Below, piece by piece: positions 1 through 8,865 of a DNA stretch of 64,000 nt. Each line of letters starts with the position of its first letter. Within the stretch, counting starts at the first letter, position 1. The stretch comes from Falsirhodobacter halotolerans (lineage in GTDB: Bacteria; Pseudomonadota; Alphaproteobacteria; Rhodobacterales; Rhodobacteraceae): the NCBI RefSeq assembly GCF_022899245.1, contig NZ_JALJAZ010000001.1, positions 166,501 through 230,500 of the forward strand, in the 5' to 3' direction. The translations under genes and the position numbers were made by a program. The notes below the pieces were generated by a model. It made no database searches. It saw only the letters and a program-made list of their open reading frames with translations, and was not told the DNA's origin.

Positions 1-246
1 GAGCCCGGCTCGGGGTATCTGATGGTGATTGCTGGGCTTGAGACGTTGTATGGCGAGGTGGGCGAGGTGGTGCCCGCCGGGGCCGCTTTGGGCTTGATGC
101 CGGGCGGCGATCAGGCTCTGGTGGATTTTCTGGGCCGGGCGGGCACGCCGCCGGGTGCGGGCGGAACGGAAACGCTGTATGTGGAACTTCGGCAGGGCAG
201 CGGGCCCGTCGATCCCGCGCAGTGGTTCGCAGCGACCGAAAGGTGA
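1..246 (+). CDS. Murein hydrolase activator EnvC-like M23 peptidase, C-terminal end (partial)
   Basis: The gene runs in from the left edge; only about 81 C-terminal residues are visible. They show the end of an M23/LytM-type beta domain: YLMVIAGLE, then the stretch VVPAGAALGLMPGG, and the terminal YVELRQGSGPVDPAQWF that in EnvC-like proteins precedes the stop. EnvC-like proteins are periplasmic activators of amidases in septal peptidoglycan splitting. The stop lies 10 bases before the ATG of the S41 protease, so the two are probably cotranscribed, an arrangement common in alphaproteobacteria. Catalytic residues lie outside the window. Confidence 0.75.
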   Translation, partial: EPGSGYLMVIAGLETLYGEVGEVVPAGAALGLMPGGDQALVDFLGRAGTPPGAGGTETLYVELRQGSGPVDPAQWFAATER

Positions 247-256
247 TAGGACGCGT

Positions 257-1594
257 ATGAGAAAGTTTGTTCTGGCCGCTTTGGGCGGCACCGTGGCGGG
301 GGTTCTGGCCACCACCCAACTGGCCGCGCCCCTGATCGCGCAGGAACAGAAGCATGACAGTTCCGTCTATGAACAGCTGGATCTGTTCGGCGATGTGTTC
401 GAACGCATTCGCCAGCAATATGTCGAGGATGTGGACAGCAAGGAGCTGATCCAGGCCGCGATCAACGGGATGCTCACCTCGCTTGATCCGCATTCCAGCT
501 ATCTGCCGCCCGACGATTTTTCCGACATGCAGGAACAGACGCGCGGCGAATTCGGCGGTCTGGGGATCGAGGTCACGACCGAGGACGGCTTCGTCAAGGT
601 CGTGACGCCGATGGACGAAACGCCCGCCGCCGCCGCAGGCATCGAACCGGGCGACTTCATCACCGCCGTCGATGGCGAGTCGCTTCAGGGCCTGCCGCTG
701 GATCAGGCGGTGGAGAAGATGCGCGGCCCGGTCGGGTCGGAAATCGTGATCACCATCGTGCGCGACGGGCAGACCGAACCCTTCGACGTGTCCCTGGTGC
801 GCGACACGATCAAGGTGACGGCGGTGCGGTCGCGCACGGTCAGCGGCCACACGATCGTGTTGCGGGTGACGACGTTCAACGATCAGACCTATCCCGGGGT
901 GCAGGCCGAACTGGCCAAGCGGGTCGAGGAACTGGGCGGGATGGACAATGTGAACGGCATCGTGCTGGATTTGCGCAACAACCCCGGCGGGCTGCTGACG
1001 CAGGCGATCAAGGTGTCGGACGCGTTTCTGGAGCAGGGGGAGATCGTCTCCACCCGCGGGCGCAACGAACAGGACAACGAACGCTACAACGCCGTGCCGG
1101 GGGATCTGGCGGAGGGCAAGCCGATCGTGGTCCTGATCAACGCGGGCTCGGCCTCGGCGTCGGAAATCGTGGCGGGGGCGTTGCAGGATCACAAGCGGGC
1201 CATCGTCGTGGGCACGAAAAGCTTCGGCAAGGGGTCGGTCCAGACCGTGGTGCCGGTGCGCAACGAAGGCGCGATGCGTCTGACCACCGCGCGGTATTAC
1301 ACGCCGTCGGGCCGGTCGATCCAGGCGCTGGGCGTGTCGCCCGACATCGTGGTGGAACAGCCCCGCGTCGATCCGCAGACCACGCCCGAGGATGCCGAAA
1401 CCGGATCCTCTGTTCGGTCGGAATCCAGCCTGCGCGGCATCCTGTCCAACGATTCGATGACCGAGGAGGAGCGTCAGCAACTGGAAGCCGACCGCGCGCT
1501 GGTGGAGGAAACCGCCCGGCTGCGGCAGGAGGATTACCAGCTGGCCTATGCCGTGGACATCCTGCGCGGCCTGTCGGTGGTCGAATCCCGCTGA
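257..1594 (+). CDS. ctpA: S41 family carboxy-terminal processing protease
   Basis: This 445-residue periplasmic protease cleaves proteins from the C terminus. The first 28 residues form a signal peptide (RKF, hydrophobic core, ending LIAQ). A PDZ domain follows (roughly residues 95-165, with the carboxylate-binding stretch EFGGLGIEV), then the S41 catalytic core with LRNNPGGLL, the nucleophile serine in NAGSASASEIV near residue 300, and the general-base lysine in GTKSFGKGSVQ. The ATG at 257 is chosen because an in-frame extension upstream would overlap the envC-like gene and hide the signal peptide. It follows envC at 10 bases. Confidence 0.93.
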   Translation: MRKFVLAALGGTVAGVLATTQLAAPLIAQEQKHDSSVYEQLDLFGDVFERIRQQYVEDVDSKELIQAAINGMLTSLDPHSSYLPPDDFSDMQEQTRGEFGGLGIEVTTEDGFVKVVTPMDETPAAAAGIEPGDFITAVDGESLQGLPLDQAVEKMRGPVGSEIVITIVRDGQTEPFDVSLVRDTIKVTAVRSRTVSGHTIVLRVTTFNDQTYPGVQAELAKRVEELGGMDNVNGIVLDLRNNPGGLLTQAIKVSDAFLEQGEIVSTRGRNEQDNERYNAVPGDLAEGKPIVVLINAGSASASEIVAGALQDHKRAIVVGTKSFGKGSVQTVVPVRNEGAMRLTTARYYTPSGRSIQALGVSPDIVVEQPRVDPQTTPEDAETGSSVRSESSLRGILSNDSMTEEERQQLEADRALVEETARLRQEDYQLAYAVDILRGLSVVESR

Positions 1595-1601
1595 TCCTTC
1601 C

Positions 1602-1625
1602 GGCCCCGCCCCCGCGGCGGGGCCT
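1602..1625 (+). terminator. GC hairpin after ctpA
   Basis: A perfect 9-bp stem (GGCCCCGCC / GGCGGGGCC, 5-base loop) sits between the convergent ctpA and arfB genes and touches the arfB stop. It lacks a proper T-tract, so termination is only likely. Confidence 0.45.
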
Positions 1626-2053
1626 TACGTCAGGTCGTCATCCGCGACCTTGCCGCGCCCGGCCTTGACCCCGGCGCGGTTGGCTTTTGCCGCCAGCCGC
1701 CGCCGCTGGCTGCCCAAGGTGGGGCGGGTGGCGATCCGCCGCTTGGGCGCGACCAGCGCCTGCCGGATCAGGTCGGCCAGACGCTCGCGCGCGATCTCGC
1801 GGTTGCGGGCCTGGCTGCGGGTCTCCTCCACCTGAAGGATCAGCGCGCCTTCCTGCGTCCAGCGGCGTCCGGCCAACCGCTTCAATCGTGCCTTCACGGG
1901 GTCGGGCAAATGCGGCGACCGCGCCGCTTCGAACCGCAGTTCCACCGCGGTGGAGACCTTGTTGACGTTCTGCCCCCCGGGCCCCGAGGCCCGGACGAAG
2001 GTTTCGGTCAGTTCCCAATCGGCGATGAGGATGGTGTCGGTGATGCGCAGCAT
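1625..2053 (-). CDS. arfB: Alternative ribosome-rescue factor / peptidyl-tRNA hydrolase ArfB
   Basis: The 142-residue protein matches ArfB (YaeJ) in length and layout. The release-factor-like domain carries the GGQ motif in SGPGGQNVNKV near residue 25, whose glutamine positions water for peptidyl-tRNA hydrolysis. The tail is rich in arginine, lysine and alanine (KRRIATRPTLGSQRRRL, then AAKANRAG) and in the family enters the empty mRNA channel of a stalled ribosome. It is convergent with ctpA. It is not RF1/RF2 because the anticodon-recognition domains are missing. Confidence 0.93.
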   Translation of the reverse strand: MLRITDTILIADWELTETFVRASGPGGQNVNKVSTAVELRFEAARSPHLPDPVKARLKRLAGRRWTQEGALILQVEETRSQARNREIARERLADLIRQALVAPKRRIATRPTLGSQRRRLAAKANRAGVKAGRGKVADDDLT

Positions 2054-2054
2054 G

Positions 2055-2094
2055 TCAAAATAGAGAAAGGGCCGTCACGGCTGACGACCCTTTC
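2055..2094 (-). terminator. Intrinsic terminator of the small unit at 2164-2220
   Basis: Reading leftward, a 12-bp stem with one wobble (2065-2077 with 2082-2094, loop of four) is followed by CTCTATTTTG. It lies just before arfB and closes a short leftward transcription unit of about 180 bases. Confidence 0.65.
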
Positions 2095-2163
2095 CGAGAT
2101 CCAAGGAGATGAGCCAGTTAGGAGATCATCCCAATTCGTGTGGTGGTCCGCAAGGGGCTGCCC

Positions 2164-2220
2164 TTAGCTGGTCACCCTCCGAACTGTCCCGACACCTCTC
2201 TCCAATATCACTCTAGACAC
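2164..2220 (-). CDS. Tiny 18-codon ORF with a perfect Shine-Dalgarno
   Basis: A GTG-started ORF of 18 codons (VSRVILERGVGTVRRVTS) ends in TAA. Its leader (2222-2236) is complementary over 15 bases to the usual 3' end of bacterial 16S rRNA, reading GAAAGGAGGTGATCC on the coding strand, five bases before GTG. Downstream are further SD/anti-SD-like stretches and a strong intrinsic terminator. Upstream on the same strand TTGACTTG could be a -35 box. It may be a leader peptide, a small regulatory RNA with a decoy ribosome site, or a real microprotein. No function is known to me. Confidence 0.45.
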   Translation of the reverse strand: MSRVILERGVGTVRRVTS

Positions 2221-2324
2221 TGGATCACCTCCTTTCAAATGCGTTGCCGATACTTGGGAGGTTGGCACAGATGCAGTGCAAGTCAACGCCCTTCCCACAA
2301 TTCTTGGGTCGGGTGCCGCAAATT

Positions 2325-3206
2325 TCATCGCTGTGTCACACTTGCATCGGTAAACCGGTATTCAACGAGTTCGGTGCGTTCGAAGGGCATGAAATTGTCA
2401 TCCGAAATCATCGTCAGGACCGTCTCGTCCCCGTCGCGCCAGACGGACAGGCCTTCCAGATTGTCGAATTTCGCGGGGCGCGTGGTCAGCAGCGTGACCT
2501 CCCCCCCGCCGTCCAGATCGAAGCGGCGCACGCGGCTGGAAAAGGCCACCCCCAGAAAGGCGCGTTCAAGGATATAGAGATGCCCCTCGAAGATGTCGGC
2601 GTCGCTGATGCGGAAGATGCCGCGGGCGGGGATTTCGAACAGCGGCGTCCAGTCGGGGTCATGGATCCAGACGGTGAAGATGTCGTCGCGCGGCACTTCG
2701 GGCACGGTCACCACACGCCCGTCCAGAAGCGCCACCGACTCCAGCCCGGCGTTGAACGGCAGATTGCGGAACGGGTCGTTCGGCAGGCGGGTGGGGACGC
2801 CGTCCATGGTGGGATAGCGGCGGATGCCCACGCGCTGTTCGAAGGCGATGAAGGCGGTGCCGTCCGAGGCAAGGCGCAGCCCCTCGGCATCCGACTGGGG
2901 CACGGGCAGGGGCGCGCCATCCTCGCCCCGCAGCGGGCGCAGGGGGCCCGTCTCCACCCCCGTCAGGCGCGGGCCGTCGCGGTGCAGCCGGCCCGTCATC
3001 CAGAAACCCTTGTCGGTTACGGCGGTGAAGCCCGTCCCGTCCTTCGTCACGTGAATGCCGGAAAAACCGCCGAAGTTCGGATCCTCCTCGGACCACCACC
3101 AGGTTGCCGCGTGCCGCCCGCCCGCCGGCAGTTGCCAGGAGGCGAGGGCGGCGACGGCGACGACCAGCGGAACCCCGATCAGCGCGCGCGCAAGACGTCG
3201 ATACAT
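2325..3206 (-). CDS. Esterase-like activity of phytase family protein
   Basis: The 293-residue protein begins with an N-terminal membrane/signal segment (ALIGVPLVVAVAALASW) and continues as a beta-propeller-like domain with the family pattern FGGFSGIHVTKDG near the start, SDAEGLRLASDG in the middle, and NLEGLSVWRDGD near the end. The family (phytase-like esterase domain) is periplasmic or secreted and its substrate is unknown. The ATG at 3206 is preferred because upstream sequence is low-complexity and overlaps mepA; even so the start lies inside the end of mepA (28-base overlap), so the two are probably translationally coupled. Confidence 0.75.
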   Translation of the reverse strand: MYRRLARALIGVPLVVAVAALASWQLPAGGRHAATWWWSEEDPNFGGFSGIHVTKDGTGFTAVTDKGFWMTGRLHRDGPRLTGVETGPLRPLRGEDGAPLPVPQSDAEGLRLASDGTAFIAFEQRVGIRRYPTMDGVPTRLPNDPFRNLPFNAGLESVALLDGRVVTVPEVPRDDIFTVWIHDPDWTPLFEIPARGIFRISDADIFEGHLYILERAFLGVAFSSRVRRFDLDGGGEVTLLTTRPAKFDNLEGLSVWRDGDETVLTMISDDNFMPFERTELVEYRFTDASVTQR

Positions 3207-4048
3207 TGGGCGGGCAGATCGGCAAGGGTATAGCTGCGCGGATGCGGCGCGGTGGGCGGTCCGGCGGGCGCATTGCGCGGCGGGTTCAGGTAATCCGTGA
3301 CCCACCAGGTCAGCGTGTCGTCGCAGCCGTTGCCGCCCTTGGACAGTTCGTTGACCGAGGGCGTCTGGGGCGTGCATCCCCGCGCCCCGCGCGGGCAGGC
3401 CAGCCGGACGTGGAAATGCGTGTTGTGCCCGGCGATGGGGCGGATCTTCTGCAGCCATGGCGTGTCGGCGGGTGTGGCGGTGCGGCACATCTGGATCTTC
3501 ACGGCGGCGGCCACGAAGATGCGGTCCACGCGGCTGTCCATCGCCGCCGATTGCAGCAGGGCGTGGTGCTGCGGCGTCCAGTTGCGGTTGACCGACCGCT
3601 GATCCTCGGTCCGGACCGAGATCGAGGACAGGCTTTCACGCTGCGCGCGGCTGAGCGTCAGGCTGGTGGGGGGCAGCATCCAGATGTCGGCATCCAGCCC
3701 GATCTGATGGCTGGCATGGCCCGAGGTCATGGGCCCCCCGCGCGGCTGGCTGATGTCGCCGATATAAAGGCCCCGCCAGCCGATCCTGGTCGCGGCGACC
3801 GACAGCTGCTGAAGGAATTCGATCATCTCCGGCTGGCCGTAATTGCGGTTGCGCGACAGGCGCATCGCCTGCCATGTCGGGCCGGTTTCCGGCAGGGCGA
3901 CCATGCCCGCCCCGCAGCCCCGGTTGTAGAATCCGATGGGGGCGGGGCGTTGGGCCGACGGCGTCTTCGCCGCCCCGAAATACTGTGCGGCGGTCTGAGC
4001 GTTCGCCGGCAGCGCCAGCGCGAAGGTCAGAAGAAGGATGCGGATCAT
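3179..4048 (-). CDS. mepA: Penicillin-insensitive murein DD-endopeptidase MepA
   Basis: This 289-residue M74 family zinc endopeptidase cuts D-Ala-mDAP cross-links in periplasmic peptidoglycan. A signal peptide (RILLLTFALALPANA) leads into the catalytic domain, with zinc-binding motifs visible as SGHASHQIGLDADIWM and the C-terminal HNTHFHVRLACP. Many cysteines (CGAG, MCRT, LACP, RGCTP) fit the disulfide-rich fold. Its ATG overlaps the stop of the upstream MFS gene (ATGA), so expression is coupled. Confidence 0.93.
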   Translation of the reverse strand: MIRILLLTFALALPANAQTAAQYFGAAKTPSAQRPAPIGFYNRGCGAGMVALPETGPTWQAMRLSRNRNYGQPEMIEFLQQLSVAATRIGWRGLYIGDISQPRGGPMTSGHASHQIGLDADIWMLPPTSLTLSRAQRESLSSISVRTEDQRSVNRNWTPQHHALLQSAAMDSRVDRIFVAAAVKIQMCRTATPADTPWLQKIRPIAGHNTHFHVRLACPRGARGCTPQTPSVNELSKGGNGCDDTLTWWVTDYLNPPRNAPAGPPTAPHPRSYTLADLPAQCIDVLRAR

Positions 4049-5325
4049 CGGGCGGCCCTGTGCGGTTTCACCCAGCATAGCAGGATCAGCCCCCCAAGAA
4101 AGAGCGCGATGACCGGCACGATGCCGATCCGCTGCGATCCGCTGATCTGCGTGGCGATGCCGATGAGCAGGGGGGCGAGGAAGGCCGTGGCCTTGCCCGA
4201 CAGCGCGAACAGCCCGAACGCCTCGGTCATGCGGGCGGGGTCGGCCTGATCCAGCACCATCGTCCGGCTGGCGGCCTGCACCGCGCCCCCCGCAGCACCG
4301 ATCACCGCGCCAAGGGCGAAGAACAGCGGCGTGCCAAGGTCGGTCGCGAAACCGAACACCGTGCCCGGCCCGATGGCGACCACGGCGGCGGCGGCGAGGA
4401 TCAGCGCGATCAGGCAGGTGGCGATCACGGGGCGCGGGCCGAAGCGGCTGTCCGCCCGCCCGCCGATCCACGCGAAGACCGCCCCCGACAGCGCGGCAAG
4501 GATGCCGAAGATGCCGACATCCCGCACCTCCCATCCCAGAACCCCCACGGCATAGATGCCCCCGAAGGCATAGATGCCGTTCAAGGCGTCGCGATAGAGC
4601 ATGGAGGACGCGAGGAACGCCACGAGCGAGCGTTGCCCCGGCAGGCGGGACAGGCTGGCGCGCAGGTCGGGCCAGGCCTGCCGCAGGGCGGGTCCGATCG
4701 GCCCTTGCGGCGCGGCGCCCCCCCGAACGAAGGCGAAGAACGGGATCATGAACACCAGATACCAGATGGCGGTCAGGGGGCCTGCGACGCGCGTCCCCTC
4801 CTCGGCCGCGGGATCGAGGCCGAAGGGCGGATCGGCGGTCTGGAACACCAGCAGCATCAGCATCAAGGCGACCAGACCACCCAGATAGCCGAAGGCCCAG
4901 CCGCTGCCGGAGATGCGCCCCATCTCCGCGCGCCCCGCAAGGCCGGGCAGAAGCGCGTTGGTGAAGACTGTCGCCAGCTCCATCCCGATCATGCCGATGC
5001 CGAAACAGACCAGCGTCCAGATCAGGCGCGGATCGTCCGGCGCGGCCCACCACAGCCCCCAGGACCCCGCGACATACATGACGGAAAACACCACGAGGAA
5101 CCGCATATGCCCCCCCGCCCGGTCCGCCACCGCCCCCAGAAGCGGCGAGGCCACGGCGATGATCGCCCCCGTGACGGCCAGCCCATAGCCCCAGACGGTC
5201 TGGGCCGTGGCCCCGTCGCCCAGAATGCGCGCGATATAGGGGGCGAAGATGAACGTCATCAGAAGCGTGCTGAAGGGCTGGCTGGCCCAGTCGAAGAAAT
5301 ACCAGCCCCAGATCCGTCGCCGCAT
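4045..5325 (-). CDS. MFS transporter, UMF1/Atg22-like
   Basis: The 426-residue membrane protein has twelve probable transmembrane helices. The N terminus MRRRIWGWYFFDWASQPF is typical of the UMF1/Atg22-like branch of the major facilitator superfamily (W-FDWA--PF). A second half-signature appears as GAVIGAAGGAVQAASRTM with basic residues after it. The start at 5325 is chosen because the WGWYFFDW motif follows directly; a longer frame to 5451 adds an unlikely basic peptide. Substrate is unknown. It heads a leftward operon with mepA and the esterase. Confidence 0.85.
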   Translation of the reverse strand: MRRRIWGWYFFDWASQPFSTLLMTFIFAPYIARILGDGATAQTVWGYGLAVTGAIIAVASPLLGAVADRAGGHMRFLVVFSVMYVAGSWGLWWAAPDDPRLIWTLVCFGIGMIGMELATVFTNALLPGLAGRAEMGRISGSGWAFGYLGGLVALMLMLLVFQTADPPFGLDPAAEEGTRVAGPLTAIWYLVFMIPFFAFVRGGAAPQGPIGPALRQAWPDLRASLSRLPGQRSLVAFLASSMLYRDALNGIYAFGGIYAVGVLGWEVRDVGIFGILAALSGAVFAWIGGRADSRFGPRPVIATCLIALILAAAAVVAIGPGTVFGFATDLGTPLFFALGAVIGAAGGAVQAASRTMVLDQADPARMTEAFGLFALSGKATAFLAPLLIGIATQISGSQRIGIVPVIALFLGGLILLCWVKPHRAAR

Positions 5326-5443
5326 GTCCCGCCCCTCTGTTTGCCTGCATGTGGCGCGAAAGACGCCCTTTGGGCAAGGGGTGCGGCACCAGAACGGTTG
5401 TGCGCGGCGTGGCGATTGCTTAGGTCTGTCGGGCACGCCCCTT

Positions 5444-5743
5444 ATGGACATCGGAATGTATTCGCTTCTTCAAATCCTCCTCCTGATCCTCGGGGTCGTC
5501 CAGTTCATCATCCTTGCCCATGTGATCATGAGCTGGCTGATCAACTTTCAGGTCCTGAACCTGCGCCAGCCCATCGTCTATCAGATCTGGGACGGGCTGA
5601 ACCGCCTGCTGGAGCCGGTTTACGGCCGCATCCGCCGTGTGCTGCCGCAGATGGGGGGCCTGGACCTTGCGCCGCTGGTGGCGCTTCTGGCGGTCTATGC
5701 GCTGCGGATCATCCTCGTGAACAACGCGGGCGCGTTCTACTGA
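5444..5743 (+). CDS. yggT: YggT family membrane protein
   Basis: A 99-residue protein with the YggT layout: two hydrophobic hairpins (LLQILLLILGVVQFIILAHV and LAPLVALLAVYALRIILV) joined by the conserved loop with L-EPVYGRIRRVLP. The family sits in the inner membrane and is linked to osmotic protection and membrane/cell-shape functions, without a defined activity. It ends 4 bases before recQ, so cotranscription is likely. Confidence 0.9.
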   Translation: MDIGMYSLLQILLLILGVVQFIILAHVIMSWLINFQVLNLRQPIVYQIWDGLNRLLEPVYGRIRRVLPQMGGLDLAPLVALLAVYALRIILVNNAGAFY

Positions 5744-5747
5744 TCCC

Positions 5748-7784
5748 ATGAGCGACCTGCACTCCACGCTGCGCGAGGTTTTCGGCTTTGACGATTTCCG
5801 CCCCGGACAGGCGGAGATCGTGGAGGCGGTCATGGCGGGGCGCAACACGCTGGCCATCATGCCGACGGGCGGGGGCAAGTCGCTGTGTTTCCAGCTGCCC
5901 GCCTTGTGCCGCGAGGGGGTGACGGTCGTCGTCTCCCCCCTGATCGCGCTGATGCGGGATCAGGTGCGGGGCCTGCGCGAGGTGGGGGTGGAGGCGGGGG
6001 CGCTGACCTCGGCCAACAGCGAGGAGGAGAACGAGGAGGTCTTCGCCGCGCTGGATGCGGGAACGCTGAAGCTTCTCTATATGGCGCCTGAACGGCTGGG
6101 CGTGGCCGAAAGCCTGCTGCGCCGCGTGGGGGTCAGCCTGATCGCGGTGGACGAGGCGCATTGCGTCAGCCAGTGGGGCCACGATTTCCGCCCCGATTAC
6201 CTGAAGATCGGCAACCTGCGCCGCGTGCTGGACGTGCCGCTGGCCGCCTTCACCGCCACGGCGGATGAAGAGACGCGGGCCGAGATCGTCCAGCGCCTGT
6301 TCGCGGGCGAGCCGCCGGAGACGTTCCTGCGCGGGTTCGACCGTCCGAACATCCATCTGGCCTTTGCCGTCAAGGACAGTCCGCGCCGCCAGATCCTCGA
6401 TTATGCCGCGCGGCGCAAGGGGCTGTCGGGCATCGTCTATGCCGCCACGCGGGCCAAGACCGAAACGCTGGCCCGCGCGTTGGAGGAGGCGGGGCACAGC
6501 GCCGCCTTCTATCACGGCGGAATGGACCCGGACGAACGCCGCATGGTGGAAACGCGGTTCAAACGCGAGGACGGGCTGATCGTCGTGGCCACCGTGGCCT
6601 TCGGCATGGGGGTGGACAAGCCCGACATCCGCTGGGTCGCCCATGCCGATCTGCCGAAAACCATCGAAGGCTATTATCAGGAGATCGGGCGCGCGGGGCG
6701 GGACGGGGCGGCGGCGGACACGCTGACCCTTTACGGCCCCGACGACATCCGTCTGCGCCGCAGCCAGATCGACGAAAGCCCCGCGCCCCCCGAACGTCGC
6801 GCCGCCGATCACGCCCGCCTGAACGCGCTTCTGGGGCTGGCCGAGGCGGTGGCCTGCCGCCGTCAGGTGCTTCTGGGCTATTTCGGGGAGGCCAGCGCGC
6901 CTTGCGGCAATTGCGACCTCTGCGCCCGCCCGCCCACGCTGTTCAATGCGACCGATGCGGTACGCAAGGCGCTGTCGGCCATCCTGCGGACCGGAGAGCG
7001 GTTCGGGACCGGCCATCTGATCGACATCCTGACCGGACAGGCGACGGAAAAGGTGCGCGACCGGGGCCATGACGCGCTGCCGACCTTTGCCGTGGGGCGC
7101 GATCTGTCCAAGCCCGCCTGGGGGGCGGTGTTCCGGCAGATGATGGGCCGCGATCTGGTGCGCCCCGACCCCGAACGCCACGGCGCGCTGCGGATGACCG
7201 ACGACGCCCTTCCCATCCTGCGGGGCGAGGCGGATATCACCCTGCGGCAGGACACGGTGGACCGCGCGACGACCCGCACGGTGGCCAAAACGCTTGTGCG
7301 GGACGAGGATGCGCCCCTGATGTCCGCGCTGAAGGCCAAGCGACGCGCGCTGGCCGAGGCGCAGAACGTTCCCGCCTATGTCATCTTCACCGATCGGACG
7401 CTGGCCGAGATGGCGGAGACGCGGCCCGCCGGTCTGGACGCCATGGCGCGGATCAGCGGCGTGGGGGCCAAGAAGCTCGACAGCTATGGCGCGGCCTTTC
7501 TGGAAGTGATCAACGGCGCGGCGGAGACGATGCATCCCCAGCGCCGCCGTCTGGCCGGGCGCGAGGCGGGCGAGATTTTCGACCGGCTGACCGACGTCCA
7601 CCTGCGCCTGATGCGCGGCGAGGATGGGACGGAGAAACCGATGAGCCTGTCCACCAGCGCCCTGCGCAAGATCGCCGAGGCGCGGCCCCGCACCCTGACC
7701 GATCTGGACCGTGCGGGCACCTTGGGTGCCGCGCGTCTGGACCGGTTCGGGGCGGCGTTTCTTTCGGTGATGGCCGAGGAGTAG
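5748..7784 (+). CDS. recQ: ATP-dependent DNA helicase RecQ
   Basis: This 678-residue 3'-5' DNA helicase acts in recombination and fork repair. Visible parts in order: Walker A PTGGGKSLCFQLPAL near residue 40; DEAH box in AVDEAHCVSQWGHDFRPDY near 145; helicase C-terminal half with GRAGRDG; the RQC zinc site CRRQV, CGNCDLC around residues 370-390; winged helix; and two HRDC modules at about 520-600 and 610-675 (ISGVGAKKLDSYGAAFLEVI and the related LGAARLDRFGAAFLSVM). Two HRDC domains make it slightly longer than the E. coli protein. Confidence 0.96.
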   Translation: MSDLHSTLREVFGFDDFRPGQAEIVEAVMAGRNTLAIMPTGGGKSLCFQLPALCREGVTVVVSPLIALMRDQVRGLREVGVEAGALTSANSEEENEEVFAALDAGTLKLLYMAPERLGVAESLLRRVGVSLIAVDEAHCVSQWGHDFRPDYLKIGNLRRVLDVPLAAFTATADEETRAEIVQRLFAGEPPETFLRGFDRPNIHLAFAVKDSPRRQILDYAARRKGLSGIVYAATRAKTETLARALEEAGHSAAFYHGGMDPDERRMVETRFKREDGLIVVATVAFGMGVDKPDIRWVAHADLPKTIEGYYQEIGRAGRDGAAADTLTLYGPDDIRLRRSQIDESPAPPERRAADHARLNALLGLAEAVACRRQVLLGYFGEASAPCGNCDLCARPPTLFNATDAVRKALSAILRTGERFGTGHLIDILTGQATEKVRDRGHDALPTFAVGRDLSKPAWGAVFRQMMGRDLVRPDPERHGALRMTDDALPILRGEADITLRQDTVDRATTRTVAKTLVRDEDAPLMSALKAKRRALAEAQNVPAYVIFTDRTLAEMAETRPAGLDAMARISGVGAKKLDSYGAAFLEVINGAAETMHPQRRRLAGREAGEIFDRLTDVHLRLMRGEDGTEKPMSLSTSALRKIAEARPRTLTDLDRAGTLGAARLDRFGAAFLSVMAEE

Positions 7785-7823
7785 GAACACCGTTCCGCCG
7801 CGGATCGCACAGCGCCGCCGATA

Positions 7824-7842
7824 TTTTGCCCGTGCGGCAAAA
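7824..7842. promoter_or_regulatory. Palindrome between recQ and cysD
   Basis: TTTTGCC-N5-GGCAAAA is a perfect 7-bp inverted repeat in the 169-base gap ahead of cysD. It could be an operator for the sulfur genes or a weak recQ terminator; the sequence alone does not decide. A T-run (7854-7861) follows at a distance. Confidence 0.35.
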
Positions 7843-7953
7843 CAGGACCCCGATTTTTTTTGACGAAGGCATCTTTCGGTTGCGTTGCAGCCGTGGCACG
7901 ACAAGGATGCCGGGGAACGGCGCATCCAAATGACAGCTTTCGGAAGGCATCTC

Positions 7954-8865
7954 ATGGCACTTGATGACCGGCAATTGACCCACCTGCAGCGGCTGGAGGC
8001 CGAGAGCATCCACATCATGCGCGAGGTGGTGTCCACGGCGACCAATCCGGTCATGCTTTATTCCGTGGGCAAGGATTCGGCCTGCATGTTGCACCTGGCG
8101 AAGAAGGCGTTCTATCCCTCGCCCCCGCCCTTCCCGCTTTTGCATGTGGACACCACCTGGAAATTCCAGGCGATGTATCAGTTGCGCGACAAGGCGGCGG
8201 CGGATGCGGGGATGCAGCTTCTGGTGCATCACAACCCCGAGGCGATGGAAAAGGGCATCAACCCCTTCGACCATGGGTCGTTGCACACCGATATGTGGAA
8301 GACCGACGGGCTGAAGCAGGCGCTGACGCATTACGGCTTCGATGCGGCCTTCGGCGGCGCGCGCCGCGACGAGGAGAAGTCCCGCGCCAAGGAGCGCGTG
8401 TTCTCATTCCGCAGCGCCAATCACCGCTGGGATCCGAAAAACCAGCGGCCCGAACTGTGGAACGCCTACAACGCGCGCAAGGCCAAGGGCGAATCGATCC
8501 GCGTCTTCCCGCTGTCGAACTGGACCGAGCTGGACATCTGGCAATACATCCAGCTGGAAGGGATCGAGATCGTGCCGCTCTATTTCTCCGCCCCGCGTCC
8601 GGTGGTGGAGCGTGACGGCCTTTTGATCATGGTCGATGACGACCGCTTCCCCCTGCGCAGCGGCGAGGAGCCGGAGATGCGGTCCATCCGCTTCCGCACG
8701 CTGGGCTGCTATCCCCTGACGGGGGCGGTGGAGTCGGAGGCCGCGACCCTGTCCGAGGTCATTCAGGAAATGCTGCTGACGACCACGTCGGAACGGCAGG
8801 GGCGGGCGATCGACCATGACAGCGCCGCCTCGATGGAAAAGAAAAAGCAGGAAGGGTATTTCTGA
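7954..8865 (+). CDS. cysD: Sulfate adenylyltransferase subunit 2
   Basis: CysD is the catalytic subunit of ATP sulfurylase, making APS from ATP and sulfate in the cytoplasm. The 303-residue length matches the family. The PP-loop is seen as [19 protein letters not shown], followed by the conserved [21 protein letters not shown] and the C-terminal [14 protein letters not shown]. The ATG at 7954 is chosen over 7930 because GGAAGG lies 7 bases upstream and the family begins near [19 protein letters not shown]. It overlaps cysNC (TGATG). Confidence 0.95.
   Translation: MALDDRQLTHLQRLEAESIHIMREVVSTATNPVMLYSVGKDSACMLHLAKKAFYPSPPPFPLLHVDTTWKFQAMYQLRDKAAADAGMQLLVHHNPEAMEKGINPFDHGSLHTDMWKTDGLKQALTHYGFDAAFGGARRDEEKSRAKERVFSFRSANHRWDPKNQRPELWNAYNARKAKGESIRVFPLSNWTELDIWQYIQLEGIEIVPLYFSAPRPVVERDGLLIMVDDDRFPLRSGEEPEMRSIRFRTLGCYPLTGAVESEAATLSEVIQEMLLTTTSERQGRAIDHDSAASMEKKKQEGYF

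Noticed and set aside
2222-2236. Match to the 3' end of 16S rRNA considered as an rRNA fragment
   Set aside because: Only 15 bases match and no other rRNA sequence is present; it reads as a perfect Shine-Dalgarno on the minus strand.
5709-8054. 781-codon minus-strand ORF across recQ
   Set aside because: Shadow frame of a high-GC gene; it shows no domain and lies antisense to clear RecQ.
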